Shown: positions 9,967 to 22,570 of the stretch, piece after piece
How positions within the stretch are numbered: position 1 is the stretch's first letter
How the letters are laid out: each line of letters starts with the position of its first letter
Assembly (NCBI GenBank): GCA_036426205.1
Contig: CM071579.1
Coordinates: forward strand, 17,280,267 to 17,344,266
Direction of reading: 5' to 3'
Origin: Ascaphus truei
Lineage: Eukaryota; Chordata; Amphibia; Anura; Ascaphidae
DNA: 64,000 bases
Notes under the pieces: generated by a model
The model's input: only the letters and a program-made list of their open reading frames with translations
The model's database searches: none
What the model was told of the DNA's origin: nothing
Program-made: the position numbers and the translations under genes

Positions 9967-12900
9967 AATTACTCCACAGAATATGCTGTATTTTAATTTA
10001 TTTTTAAACCAACTTGCTGTCAATTGCTAGCCTTTCACTATATAAACTCACTGAACAACCCACGTCATTTAACACCGCATTGGCCAAGTTTCTCAATGAA
10101 CACCGGATTAATCAAAGTAAAATATCTCATTCATTTTAATTGGGAATAATTTATCTATAAGAACACTAACCAGCAAGTCAACCATTCAAATGGTTCCTGT
10201 ACATGCAAAAAGCACTCAAACCAGCCTTTTTCTACCACATAAATTCAGGGTGTAGTAAATGAAATGTTCTGACATATTTGCAAATCCCACCCCTCTGGTA
10301 GTGCAGAATTCCAGAATTGAAATGCCATCATGCAACAAGCAATACAATCTGTTTTTGCTGAATAACCAAAGCAATAACCCCTAAATCAAGATGCATATTC
10401 AGTACTATAACAGAAATTAAGCCATGACAGCATTTGGATAATCTTTTGGATGCTGCTTAAATGCAATTTCCCCCAAATCGTTTGTTTTTGTTTTTTCCTT
10501 CTGGCAGGGGCTGCTATCCTTGACATTTAAAACCCAATTGTCACGGCTGCACACTGTATGTGAGCAATGCAGGTTATAGAAAATGTACACATCCTCATGC
10601 AGATTTTTTGTTTTTGAATAACATTGCTGAGCATTTCTTTCATAGAAATGTTTTATTTATCCTGGAAAAAATATAAAATCACTAATAATTGTGTATGTAT
10701 GCGCGTGTATATATCTATATATCTCTGTGCCAGACATGAGATTTTTTTGGAATTAAAGCAATCCTAAATGTAGTGTGTAGATTTAAGACTTGCCACAGGC
10801 AACTCTTGTCTTCTCTCTATAATTGCAGCTTTGCTGAAAGTACGGTATGTGACAGAATATTATAGGACAAAAATGTGATCCCCTACACATTCAAATTCCG
10901 GCTGAACATACCTCTTACACATGTATTTGAATGCGTTTCTCACACAAGGAGTGCTGCATTTCTTCCTCTTCTAGTATATAACCTCACTTTAAATAAGTTA
11001 ATGGTGGGTACAAACAAAAATGACAAACCCTCCACAGTACAGTATACAGCACGCAAACTATCACTTGTGAGCGCATTAACATGTCTTAGACAGGCCTGCA
11101 ACCCTGCCTTTAATATATTTTATTTAAGCATTCCAGGCCCTGTCAGAACCCATGGCAGCGCATCGTCTTTTAGCTCGAGTCTTCTCTTCTCACATAATGC
11201 TGACACATTCAGGTTAAGCTTTCTGTCCTCACATCCCTCCAAACATATAATAATAATAATAATATTATTGTGTATTTGGAAAGTGCCAACTTATTCCGCA
11301 GACATGCCAAATAAGGACAAACACACACACAAACACAGCAGGACCCTGCTCTATGTTATAAAACATTTGACATTTCTAGTTTCTAACTATAACACGCCAA
11401 AGACTACACAGTAAACCACTGGTGATTATTTCATTTGCTCTGGCAACGTTATAAACTGTAGCATTTTACTTGCTAAAACCACATAAAACCTTAAGTCTAC
11501 GCTGTGCTCTCATGCAGTCACAGTGGTGTTATTATGTGCAAGTTGCTTGGTGTAAATTTACTAAGCCAAATCATTTATGACTGTCCTTCAATGTGCAAGG
11601 TAACAGACGAAGCAAATATTTTCTTTTACATTCCTACTTTACCAAACGCAATGCAGAATCATTTCTTCAAGTGAAACACTGTTGATCAGAATGAATAAAA
11701 CTACAGTAAACCTGTATTTCATTTGAGATGTTGCTTTAATTCCATTGTAATCTAGTTGTCTGCAATACATGATTGCAACATGACAGTGTACGCTTTTTAA
11801 AAAGGAACAATCTCTTCATTAATCTCCAGTTCTGCTTTACTTAAAAATGTATTTAGAGATGAGGCTGAATTCATAAAATGATGCATATTGAGGTGGAAAA
11901 TTGCAGTTAAAAAAACCCGGTGTTTACCGAATATCCGCCAAATTGTTCTCTTAATTGAAATTGGTAAATACATTCCCTTTTGTATTCTATTTTGCACAAA
12001 AGCATGGATGCAGAAGTCGGCATTCAGAAAGATGATGCTTTCCACAGCATTGTGAAAAATAGTCACTCGTGGAAGTGGATGAAACATTAGTATAGCTTTC
12101 ATTGCATGCAGATATGTATTCTGTTTGTAAACCCATTCTGTAGACATTGCAGCATAATAAAGTTCCCATTATATTTCTCTGAATCCAGATGCCTCGTTTC
12201 CATTTAAGGAATAATGTATTATTTAATTTAATAATGTGACATATAATTATATATATATTAATTACGCTGATCAAGTTGTACTGTAGATATAATGGAATGC
12301 TTCATTCACTCTAAACAATGTAATTGGATTTTTGTAATAATGTGGTTGCTTTTAACTGTAACCACAATATTAATCAAGACCTCAGCCACTGTAAACCAGA
12401 GAAAGAGTTAGGCACATAATTACAATTACCCTTGTGCTAAAAGCAGAAGATGTGAAAGAAGAAAAAAAAAATTACAAATGTAATTTATTTAAAAAATAAA
12501 ATTGTATTTGAGAAAAGGCGATTTCCTGCAATCTTCAAACTTTACTCTGAATATTCATGCCAAGTGCATATACAGTACTTGTTATTCTGGTGCAGAGAAT
12601 GTTATTAAAACACAGTGGAGTGATATTCTGCAGCTTGTTTCAAATGTTGTACAGTATTTAACGTTTTATTCTCACAATTTTCATAATTAAAATATATGAA
12701 GTATTTATTAAGTTAGACTTTGGTACAATGTGCTTCAGTTCCAAGGTCGTAGTACAATAAAGCACTGAAGTGGACATATGGGTCATATCAATCCAACATT
12801 AATATTGTTGGGCAAATTACCATACTTCAACTTTTGTGGAAGAGTTTCATTTGCTCTTGTATTTTTATTTATTTATTTATTTTACTATCAATATACTACT

Positions 12901-14517
12901 AAAATCGGTAGATTAAAATAACCATAACACCTGTTACACAGCAAAGCCCTATTACATATACAACAATTTCTTGTAAAAGCTAGAGTAAGTACTTTGACCT
13001 TTGCTGTGAACTTTAGTCACTTTCCATCCCCTTCACAATGATTGTCTTTAAACTTTGAAATTAAAGAAATGGTTCACAGTATGAAGTCTCTAAATATCAT
13101 CATGTATCCCAGTTATACTGCAGTGCAAACAAAAAGCATTTCCTATCACTGTACCACATGCAGCAGGTAAACAGGGTTCAAAAGTACTTTTAGTTTCATC
13201 TTAACAAATGCTCAATTAGCAGCAATTATGTGCATAGTTGGCAATCCTTACAAAATGACCATTCCTGGTAAAATATTAATTTGTCAAAACTATTGTCGAA
13301 TAAAAGGTGTAGGCAGCTGTTTAATTTGTTACATTACGTAGTGAATTCAAAATCTACCTTTTAGTGAAACCGAATAAAAAGTATAAATAGCTGTTCTTTT
13401 ATTGAAACTTTACAGAATAACCATTTACTATCCGTGTTGGTTCAATAAAACCATAGCACAAAACAGCGTACAACCAATACATTTTTTTTTCCAGTACAGC
13501 TATGGCTACCAGAAGTATAGATTACATTATTTTTAGTATCTTTGAAGCCAACTTTTACCATTGAGCATTCATACGCCATGTTATGTTGAAACAGTCCTTT
13601 AAATCATATGTATATTAGCAATCTCCTCTAAATGTGCAAAACTTTTGCTTTCTATTAAAAATATATATATATCTCTTGAAACAGCTTTATACCCCTTTTT
13701 AGTTAACTTACTTTCACTGATATGTTAAACATGATAAGAATTATAATTACAGTGGATTCCACATAAGAATTTAGTTCACACAATTGCAACATTCCTCTTC
13801 TAAGAACATTTTCTCAGTGATTATATTCCCAGGAACCCCATAGTACCACCCACAATGTACAAACATGACATTATATATAATTCTCCCTGTATTAGAAACG
13901 TGATTTTTTTTTTTCTAAATCTATTTTACATGGAATTCTTCGAAGAACAAAAAAAAAAAATAAACATTTGCAGGTAAGAAAATGCCCATGTGTAATTAAC
14001 ACACAAAACAAACAGGTGAACTCTGAAGCTTGACTTGGTACATTTAAACCACTAGTCATACAAGCAGAGACAGAGTATAAGTTTATTTTCTTTTATTTTC
14101 CTTTTCTGAGGTGTGTGGGTAGGGAATGCCCCATAGTAAAAAGGCATCAGGAATCCTTCTCCACAGTCTGCGATTCTGCAGACTGATGTGTATCAGACAG
14201 GCTGTACCAAGCTTTTTGCCATATTTGCTTGAAAATAACCCAAAATGTACTTGGGCTGAAGAACGGTGCTTTAAAAAACAAAGCCAAAGAACGGGGTCGC
14301 TGTAATTCCTGTATTGTAATCATTCTGTTTAAAACATTTTGTATGGTCCCAAGTCTGGATGTTCTTACAAGAGGAAGCCACTATATTTCATATCTAAAAT
14401 CAGAAACATGGCTATATATTTTCAGATTAGATTTGCATATTTCATATTTGTTATCACTGCACTCTTCAATGCATACATACACTTAAGGTCCCCCCACCTC
14501 ATCCCCAAAGACATATG
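9967..14517. other. AT-rich region downstream of KCNA4
   Basis: This contains no convincing coding region. A partial interspersed repeat lies near 11240-11350 (ATAATAATAATA followed by AGTGCCAACTTATTCCGCAG), which accounts for part of the 179-codon frame at 10875-11414. The frames at 11797-12147 and 11987-12274 have no recognisable domain. The part nearest 14518 is expected to be KCNA4 3' UTR, but its length cannot be seen here. Confidence 0.6.
14082..14097 (-). terminator. Candidate KCNA4 polyadenylation signals
   Basis: Two AATAAA hexamers occur on the minus strand at 14082-14087 and 14092-14097, about 420 nt downstream of the KCNA4 stop codon. AT-rich DNA contains many such hexamers, so this is only a candidate site. 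Kv1.4 transcripts are known to have alternative 3' ends in mammals. Confidence 0.3.
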
Positions 14518-16355
14518 TCACACGTCAGTTTCCAGAGACTTTAAAGTCACACAGTTATTCTTCATGGTTTCATTGCCATTATTCCCTGTGCCCGGGCTAG
14601 TCTGGTCCCTCACACAGAGTGACTCATTGAGCCCTTCCTCCATCTCTAGATACTCAGGCTTGTCCTGCAGGGATGAAGAAGTGGAACTCCTTAACTTCTT
14701 CAGTAGGGTGGTGGGCAGGCAGCTGGACCCGTTTTGTGGCGGCGCCTGCTCGTCATTCTCCGTCTCCCGGTGGTAGAAGTAGTTGAAGTTGGACACTATG
14801 ACCGGCACGGGCAACGCAATTGTCAACACCCCGGCTATGGCACACAAGGAGCCCACTATCTTCCCCCCCACCGTGATCGGCTTCATGTCCCCGTAGCCCA
14901 CCGTAGTCATGGTCACCACCGCCCACCAGAAGGCATCGGGGATGCTGTGGAAGTGGGTGGTGGGCTCGTCCGCCTCGGCAAAGTAGACGGCGCTGGAGAA
15001 CAGGATGACCCCGATGAAGAGGAAAAAGATGAGCAAGCCCAGCTCCCTCATGCTGGCCCTCAACGTCTGGCCCAGGATCTGCAAGCCCTTGGAGTGCCTG
15101 GACAACTTGAAGATGCGGAAGACCCTGACCAGGCGGATGATCCTGAGGATGGCAAAGGACATGGCTTGCTGCTGCCCCTGCCCCCCACCCTGCTCCCCTT
15201 CCTCTTCTTCTTTGACTTCCTGTTTCCGGTGCCCCAGCTCGGTGCCCAGGGTGATGAAGTAAGGCAGGATGGACACGATGTCAATGATGTTCATGATGTC
15301 CCGGAAGAAGCAAGGCTTGCTGGGGCACGAGAAGAGCCGTACGGCAAACTCAAAGGAGAACCACACAATGCACACCGTCTCCACCACGAAGAAGGGGTCG
15401 TTAAACACTGTGTGCCCCCCTCCTCCTCCTCCCACCCGGCTGCCATTGTACCCCCCCTCCTCCTCCCTCGCCGTGTGGTCCAGCTGCTCCTCCCGGAACT
15501 CCGGCAAAGTCTCCAGGCAGAAGATGATGATGGAGATGAGGATGACCAGCACCGACACGATGGCGATCCCCCGGGCCGCCCCAGAACTTTCCGGGTACTC
15601 GAAGAGCAGCCACACCTGCCGTCTGAACCCGTTGCCCGGTAACGGTCTGTCCTCCTCCTCCCGGGCAAAGCCTTCATCTTCCCGGTAGCGCCGCAGGGCC
15701 TCACCCCCCAGTTGGTAGAACTGGACCTCCTCGGAGAACACGTCGCCCGGCACGTTGACCGGCCGCTTCAGCCGCCTGCCCCCCGACTGGTAGTAGTAGA
15801 GGATGGCGTCGAAGCTGGGCCGGTTGCGGTCGAAGAAGTACTCGTTCCGCGCTGGGTCGAAGTAGCGGAGCCGCTTGGCCGGGTCGCCCAGCAGGGTGTC
15901 GGGGAAGCGGGTCAGCGTCTCCAGCCGAGTCTCGAACCTCAGGCCGGACACGTTGATGACCACCCGCTCGCGGCGCTGGGGGTAACCGCATGGCTGGGGT
16001 GCCCGGACCTGCACTTCTTCCTCCTCCTCCTCCTCTTCCTCCCTAAGTATCATCTCCTCAGAGCCGCAGGGACCCAGCTCTGAGGGGAAGCTGCTTCCAC
16101 CTCCTCCTCCTCCTCCACCTCCGCCACTGCTGCATTCGTTGCCCGGTCGGTTCCGGTTCCGCCGCTTGTTGCAGGAGCCCAGGGGCCAGAACCTCCTCCT
16201 CCTTTTCCTCCTGTTGTCTGGCTGCTGCGGGGAGTCCGGAGCGCGCGGCGCGCCGCCTGTGGTGGTGCTGCTGCTGGTCCCCAGGGAGTCGGGGCCGCGC
16301 CCAGGTGGCTGCGGATGACAGTGGGAAGCTCCGCCCCCTGAGTTCCCACCTTCGC

Positions 16356-16388
<33 letters not shown>

Positions 16389-16494
16389 GCGTGTGCGCGA
16401 GGCGGTCCCTCTCCCGGGCGCGAGCTTGCGCGTAACCGTACGGCAGGTGACTGTTGCAGCCGGAGGTCTCCGCGCTCACCATGGCAACCTCCAT
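14518..16494 (-). CDS. KCNA4: Voltage-gated potassium channel Kv1.4, single-exon coding region
   Basis: The 658-residue protein is a Shaker-family A-type potassium channel subunit that forms tetramers in the plasma membrane. Residues 1-36 (starting MEVAMVSAE) match the Kv1.4 inactivation ball. Low-complexity Ala (37-46), basic (95-115), Gly (124-133) and Glu (152-160) tracts follow. The T1 tetramerisation domain starts at about 178 ([11 protein letters not shown]). S1 is 309-329, with a possible N-glycosylation site at N350; S2 is 367-387 and S3 399-417. The S4 sensor is 449-468 ([16 protein letters not shown]). S5 is 486-507, the selectivity filter VGYGD 532-536, and S6 546-567 with PVP at 562-564. 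The C-terminus ETDV is a PDZ ligand. I chose the ATG at 16494 because MEVAMVS is the conserved Kv1.4 start. An in-frame ATG at 16572 would only add 26 residues translated from a CA repeat. The frame is intact; length is close to mammalian Kv1.4 (about 650). Confidence 0.97.
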
Positions 16495-16496
<2 letters not shown>

Positions 16497-16569
<73 letters not shown>

Positions 16570-16762
16570 CACTGTGCGTGTGTCACTATGTGTGTGTGTG
16601 GGTCACTGTGTGTGTGTGTGTGTCACTGTACGTGTGTGTCACTGTGTGTGTGTGTGTGTGTCACTGCGTGTGTGTGTGTCACTGTGTGTGTATCTGTGTG
16701 TCAGTGTGTGTGTGTATATACGTGTGTTTCACTTATGTGTGTGTATATTGTAATATGTGTTT

Positions 16763-16836
<74 letters not shown>

Positions 16837-16953
16837 GCACTTGTGTATACCTGTGTGTGTATTGCACCTTTGTGTGTGTTGCACCTGTGTGTATGTATGT
16901 GAGTGTGTGTTGCACCCGTGTGTATATCTGTTTGTGTAGGTCTGTGAGTATGC

Positions 16954-16987
<34 letters not shown>

Positions 16988-17003
16988 GGTGTGTGGGTGT
17001 GTG
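16497..17003 (-). repeat. Imperfect (CA)n block abutting the KCNA4 start
   Basis: On the plus strand this is (TG)n broken by TCACTG, TATC and TTGCAC interruptions. The longest pure run is about 16768-16832. The nearest repeat unit is only a few bases upstream of the KCNA4 ATG. On the coding strand the junction is CACACAGGATGGAGG, so an AG that could act as a splice acceptor lies immediately before the start codon. Long Cys-Val or His-Thr frames here are repeat translations. Confidence 0.95.
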
Positions 17004-17138
17004 TTGCTCCAGGTTAGGGTGAGCGGGAGCTAGCCGGGCTCCTTGTTGGGTGATGGGTCAGCAGTTTGTGAAACTCAGCCATGGATCAAGCAAATTACTT
17101 TTTAATCTCTATTTGTTTCGTTGTCTTCCGTAATAGAA

Positions 17139-17169
<31 letters not shown>

Positions 17170-19294
17170 GTTTGTTTTGCAAAAAGTCGCAGAACCTCCG
17201 CAAATGTTAATGCAAAATCCGCAGGAGGGGGGCTTCTTTATTCATCAATGCAACATTAAATACCAATGCAAAAAAAAAAAATAGCACAATCCGTAGAAAT
17301 ATGAATGCAAAAAAATCAAGTATGTAAGAAGGTGCAGGGTGGCACAGCTTGGGTGGTAATAATAAGAATAATATTCCTGCAATAGCAATGCAAATTACCA
17401 ACTACAGGAGTAACATCCCAGAGAGCATCCAAGGTCCCTCAGCGATGATGAAGATGTAAATTACAACGGTTCCTTTAATAATGATCCCACAGAAAGCTCA
17501 CTCCAGGTATTGTCCTGGAAACAGCCGTTTGCCAAACTCCACATTTGCCAGCACTTAATTAATCCTCATCAAAACGATGGGTGTCCTCTAATCCATGTTG
17601 ACAGCAGATATTAAATGTCCATGGGTAGTTATTGGAAAGACCAGCACAGATACAAACATATATTTGCATGTGGTGCTTCTTCTTGTGATGTAATGAGTTC
17701 CTCTTAAGTCCTGTGAAATAATACAAGAGTGATTTTGAATCTCTTTCTTTGTTTTTTTTGTTTTGTTTTTTCTCACCTGGTGAAAACTTTTAAGTCCAGT
17801 TCATTTAACCACAGTCAATTTGATCATTATTCTCCTAGGAGGTATGCAGTGATTTGGCCTTGCGACATCAACAAGGGATAGGAAATTGAAGTAACTTGCA
17901 GCCATCACTTTGTAGACACTGCTTCTACCATCACTTGTTTCCAACCTCCTCCTGTCAACAATGTATCAACCCCAGCAGCAGGCAGAGCCCACTACACCAC
18001 GAGCAGCAGTTGTGACTTGTGTTGGGTCTCCATGGAAAACAAACACAAAATAATGCATCTCCTTTTTGGTTCACATCATGCATGATCCTCAGCCTGGAAT
18101 ACAAAATAAATAAGGGGATGGGAAATACACTTTACAATGTGATTCAACTGAGGCCTCAGTTCTGAGTGCACCCTGCTAATGGTGGTTTTAATATGCCTAA
18201 TCTGTCACCCCTCCCATTGCATTACATCTGAAAATATATATCTATAAAATGATCAATGTTATGATTTAAAAAAAAAAAAAACAACAGCTGTTTAACCACT
18301 TCAATGGTTCACAATGCAGGATAATCCAGTCACAAAGGGGTTAATAAGGACCTATGTAGAAAGCAGTATCGCGTTTGCAAGCAAGCACCAATGAAGTATT
18401 TACCATTTTAGTTTGCAAGAACAACAAATCTATAAAACGTGAAGTATCATATCAACAGGTTCTCATTAACCCCTGCTCCCCCCCCCCCCCCCCCCCCCCC
18501 CACAAAAAAAGATGTACTTACAGTTCAGAGCCGATTGCAGGTAGCTGGCAGTCTAGGGATGCGGGGTACCCTTTACTTTATTTGGGAATTGACATTCTTT
18601 CTTCGTTAGCTTTTCTTTTGGGGGAGACAGGCTCATTGATTAATAGCAGGAGCAGAGGGAACCCATGTCAGAGATGATTATTTGTAACCCATGATTTTTT
18701 CCCTGGATGTCTGTATTGTGATCTCCATTCACCAGTCTTCTGGCTTGCCCTGCATGTCTGTGTTTTCCCATGTCCTCATCTGACTGTCACATTGACAAAA
18801 GGGATGAGACTGTTCATGGCAATTTCTTCCAATAAGCGTTTACATAGATGGTGTGAACCTCTTGCTTCAGCTGGAGTAATAAGTATAGTCTCCAGCAGCA
18901 TCCAGTGGATTTGTATTATCGAGAGCAGGGTTTGCATCCAATGTTCAAACCCAAACGCCAAGGAGCCTCATATCAAACAGGCTGTAGTGGGAACTATTGC
19001 CATGTCTCCCTGCAAGTCTCCAAATCCCAATTGTGTTTATGTACCACTGAAGGACAAACCAGTGAGCCCTGCCTGATTTATTCCCTGGGCTCTTCAGCTC
19101 AACATCAGTCTCTAGTGGACACAAGTCAGAACTGCACCATGTCTAGAAACAATTTGGCATTCCTTGTCTGTATAAAGACAGATTAATAATTGAAGCAAAT
19201 ATTCCCAACTTAAATTATGCATATGGCTCTAATAAAACATATTGCTAAGGGCAATGCTGAGAACCATTATTTTGAAAAAGAAAACCAAGAGTGC
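17004..19294. other. Upstream flank of KCNA4, no gene recognised
   Basis: This stretch should include KCNA4 promoter or 5' UTR sequence on the minus strand, but I cannot pinpoint a promoter. It contains an (AT)n run at 17140-17162 and a poly(C) run at 18479-18500. The short open frames (18375-18677, 18792-19076, 18905-19186) show no domain. Confidence 0.55.
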
Positions 19295-20542
19295 CAGTGG
19301 CGGATTAAGACCCTCTGGTTCCCCAAGGCACCAACACTTTGGGGGCCTTTCCTCGAAGCAGCCCTCTTCCTGCAGCGTCGCGGCGTCATGATTTCACGGT
19401 ATCATGTGACGTTGCATTGTCATTGCAATGCATCACCATGTGACATAGTGGCGTCATTTGATGTTGGGTCACCATGACAATGCGATGATGTAGGAGGAGA
19501 GCCACTTTGTATTGTATTGTATGTCTTTATTTATATAGTGCCAAAAGTGTACTCAGCGCTTCACAAAGAATACAGTACAGGGAATTATAATACAATAAGT
19601 GCAGCAAAATCAGACAATAGGAAAGGAAATCCCTTTCCCGAAGAGTTTACAATCTAAAGCCGCGCTTATAGTGCTGGCGACGGCGACCGATGACGACACC
19701 CACGAAAGTTATCATTTTACTTTCAGCGACGTCACTAGCGACAGGGTCATTGATTGGATCAGAAACAGTCACATGTGGCGGCAGTCTCTGAAAAATCAAA
19801 TTTACCCGGCTTCCAAATTTTTGGTCGCTCCGTCGCCCGTCGTGCTTACTATAAGCGCTCGCGACAGAGTCAATTGTTTTGTTTTGGAGCGACGTCGCCG
19901 TCTCCATCGCGGGCACTATAAGCACAGCCTAACTGGTTTGAAGGGAAACTTACAGAGACAGCAGGTGAGGGAATACGTGCTGAGATGGCAGTGCTTGGTC
20001 ACAATGGGTGGTAGGAGTTACTGTGGGTGTGGGACAATATTTATGAGTGCAGGCTATTGGGATGCTTGATTTGTGGGGCAAGTTTTAAGGTTAGTCAGTA
20101 TTAAATCAGAAGGTTAACACCATTTACAGGGAAAAAGATGGCAGGGAGGCGTGGGTGAGATCAGGTGTGTATGTCTGGCTTCAGGCTTAGGGGAGATCCC
20201 CAGCAGCAGGGAGGAGTAGATAGAGGGTGTGAATAGAGGATTTGTGTGGGTGTTTTTTATTGAGGGGTAAAGAAGTTGTTGGAAAAGGTAAGAGACACCA
20301 CTCTTTCTCTTGCACACACACCTTCCCTTGGGTGAGGACCGGGGACTCTGCAGCTCCCTTCGGCGGAGGTTGGATCCCGAGGCCAACAGGACGAGAAGAG
20401 AGTATGGCAGACAGTGACCGCCAGGCTGCTACATGGGGAACTGGGAAGCCGCAGCACCAGCCCTCCACAACCTATAGAGGCCCCCTTATCTTGGGGGGCC
20501 CAAGCCACATGCCTATTGTGCCTAGTCAGTAATCTGACACTG
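19295..20542. mobile_element. Non-autonomous hAT-like element with nested insertions
   Basis: The left end reads CAGTGGCGGATTAAGACC, and the right end GTCAGTAATCTGACACTG is its imperfect reverse complement (20525-20542). Both ends are followed inward by GGGGGCC-type sequence (19338-19348 and 20496-20504). Inside lie a scrap of a common amphibian interspersed repeat (19500-19657, resuming at 19930) and a Harbinger-like MITE. The right flank is a short (ACACTG)n run, which hides any 8-bp target duplication. No transposase is encoded; the 156-codon frame at 19599-20069 is chance. Confidence 0.6.
19658..19929. mobile_element. Harbinger-like MITE, 272 bp, TAA target duplication
   Basis: TAA flanks both sides (19655-19657 and 19930-19932). 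The ends are AGCCGCGCTTATAGTGCTGG and CGCGGGCACTATAAGCACAG, imperfect inverted repeats, with GACGGCGACC and its complement inside each end. It is inserted at the last bases of an interspersed repeat that ends TTACAATCTAA. It is non-coding and is a close relative of the element at 34252-34413. Confidence 0.75.
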
Positions 20543-22570
20543 ACACTGACACTGAAGATGGCAATAGGAAAGCAAAGGCATGTGGTCTTATACTTGAGAC
20601 AACATACTGTACATTAAATTTGTATTAGATAGGACAATTGTGTAAACCTATCTCCAGCAATTGCTAAACTGACCTAAAGTTTCATTAAAAAAAAAAACAC
20701 TTGTAGATCGTGCTAAACAAATGATTGCATAGAAATTGTCATTGCAGTAACCTTTCTACAGGAAAGTACCTCTTACATTTTCCTTATGCCAAAGTTTTCA
20801 GCACCACAAGTTGCTTCTGTTGGGAATCAGACACTTTTGTGATCCAAAAAAGTTACAAAGAAAACCTCGGATTTTAAAAACCAGTCAATTACATTTCTAT
20901 GTTTGCTATAATTAACTATTGGGTTAATCTAATACACCTGCGGAGTACATTGTTCATCGATAAATACATGTCACTATGTAACTAAATGAGCATTTTACAA
21001 CCACAGCTCTATTTTGGAGTTATTTGAGCAGTACAGAATGACAATAACACATTTACTAATAAGTATTTTCATTCTTATAGTGTAAAAGACAGTGAAGATG
21101 AAGCCTGCAAATAAAAACCAGATCTGAAATTTAACGGTCCCTATAATTTATTTTTATTTTTAATACAGAAATACAATTAGGAACTTAAGTGCAACGATAC
21201 AACTAAACTTAATCAATGTCAATAATATTTATTTCTCTCTGGCATAGATTAAATCCTACAATGCATTATTTTCAAAACATTGTAAAATTATCTTTTTCAG
21301 CATAATACATCATTATGCTATAACAAGGGGTATTTTGTGTTATTTCATATGGCAATTCTGCTTTCCTAGTGTTACATTTCCACGTTGGTTGTTTCTAAAA
21401 CTAACTACATTGCAGGTACTCTTTTCTTTCTTGCTAGGTTGTGAATAGTGTTAATTTTTACAGAAATATATTACATACACTAGCAAGATTAGAATAGTTT
21501 CCTGCATATAATGCAAATATAGGAAAATACAACAGGATTAAGAAAGAGGATTTTCTGATGTTTTCAGCATAGAGTTGTATTTCTTACTGTAACTGTCCAC
21601 AGGTCAGAGATATTACAGGGTAAATTGTCTACTTTCCTATGAGAGTGAATGCTGCATATATTCTCAGTATGTCTTACTGCAAGGGCATGTGAAAATGCTA
21701 CAAAGAAAGTAAAATCCTGCATGGATCACAACGTGTGTAGTGATTGATCCATTTAATGTCATGTGGTGGTGGTGGGGGGGGGGGGGGGGGGGGTATTCCC
21801 CGCTGACCATATGTTAACATATAATAATTTGCCAACATTCAAAAGCGAAAACATGAAATCAATCACTGGATGTAATTCCCCTGTACATGGATAGCAAGGA
21901 TTTCTGTTTGCACCAACACTTTGTAACACAGCTCTGTATTAAAGTGCACATGTAGTTCCTGGTCGCCATTGATATACTACTCTTGCGGGCTTGGTAGTTA
22001 ACATAAAATCGGTGTCATTATGCCAGTAAGAAGGATTGTTATGTCAGGTTTACTAACCCTCTGCATTGAAATAATTTGTATTCTAAGAGGGGAGTTGCAG
22101 TTGTTGCTGTTGCAAAATGTGTATCATAATTGGCTTTCAATATGCATTATGTAAAATTGATATCAAAGCAGCATTTATAATAGGAAGAAAATACCTTGAA
22201 ATACTGAAATGTGCTTTGTTTGCGACCTAGTGTAACTTTACTGATATTGGCAAAATGCCTTGCGTTTCATACAACTTCCATAAATAAGAATAGATGTAGC
22301 ACAGCCAGCGCTATCCAAAAGTGCTGGCAAAATAATTGTGCTGGCTAAACTATCAGAAGGCCGATAGTTTTCCTCACTGAGTTTTTTAGATTTCAAGATG
22401 GGGAGGCTGACAATTAACCCTTTACTGCCAGAAGGGAAATGCATAACGTGGCCCTGCATGGGTTAATCACAAGGTACCTGGTCCCACGGAACGAGACGAC
22501 TTAAAGTTTAAATGACACTGGTAATGTGCACAGAAGTGTGTATCGCAGGGTAACACAGCTAGTAATCTTT
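20543..22570. other. AT-rich non-coding stretch
   Basis: I see no gene, RNA or recognisable transposon. A poly(G) run lies at about 21774-21793 within GTGGTGGTGG. The minus-strand frame 22238-22459 shows no domain. Confidence 0.6.

Noticed and set aside
10875..11414. 179-codon open frame as a possible gene
   Set aside because: It crosses an ATAATA-type interspersed repeat at its 3' part, has no known domain, and no coding-like composition.
14734..15642. 302-codon plus-strand frame
   Set aside because: It is the GC-rich antisense shadow of KCNA4; the conserved channel motifs are all on the minus strand.
16305..17033. 242-codon Cys/Val-rich frame opposite the KCNA4 5' end
   Set aside because: It is (TG)n translated on the antisense strand of KCNA4.
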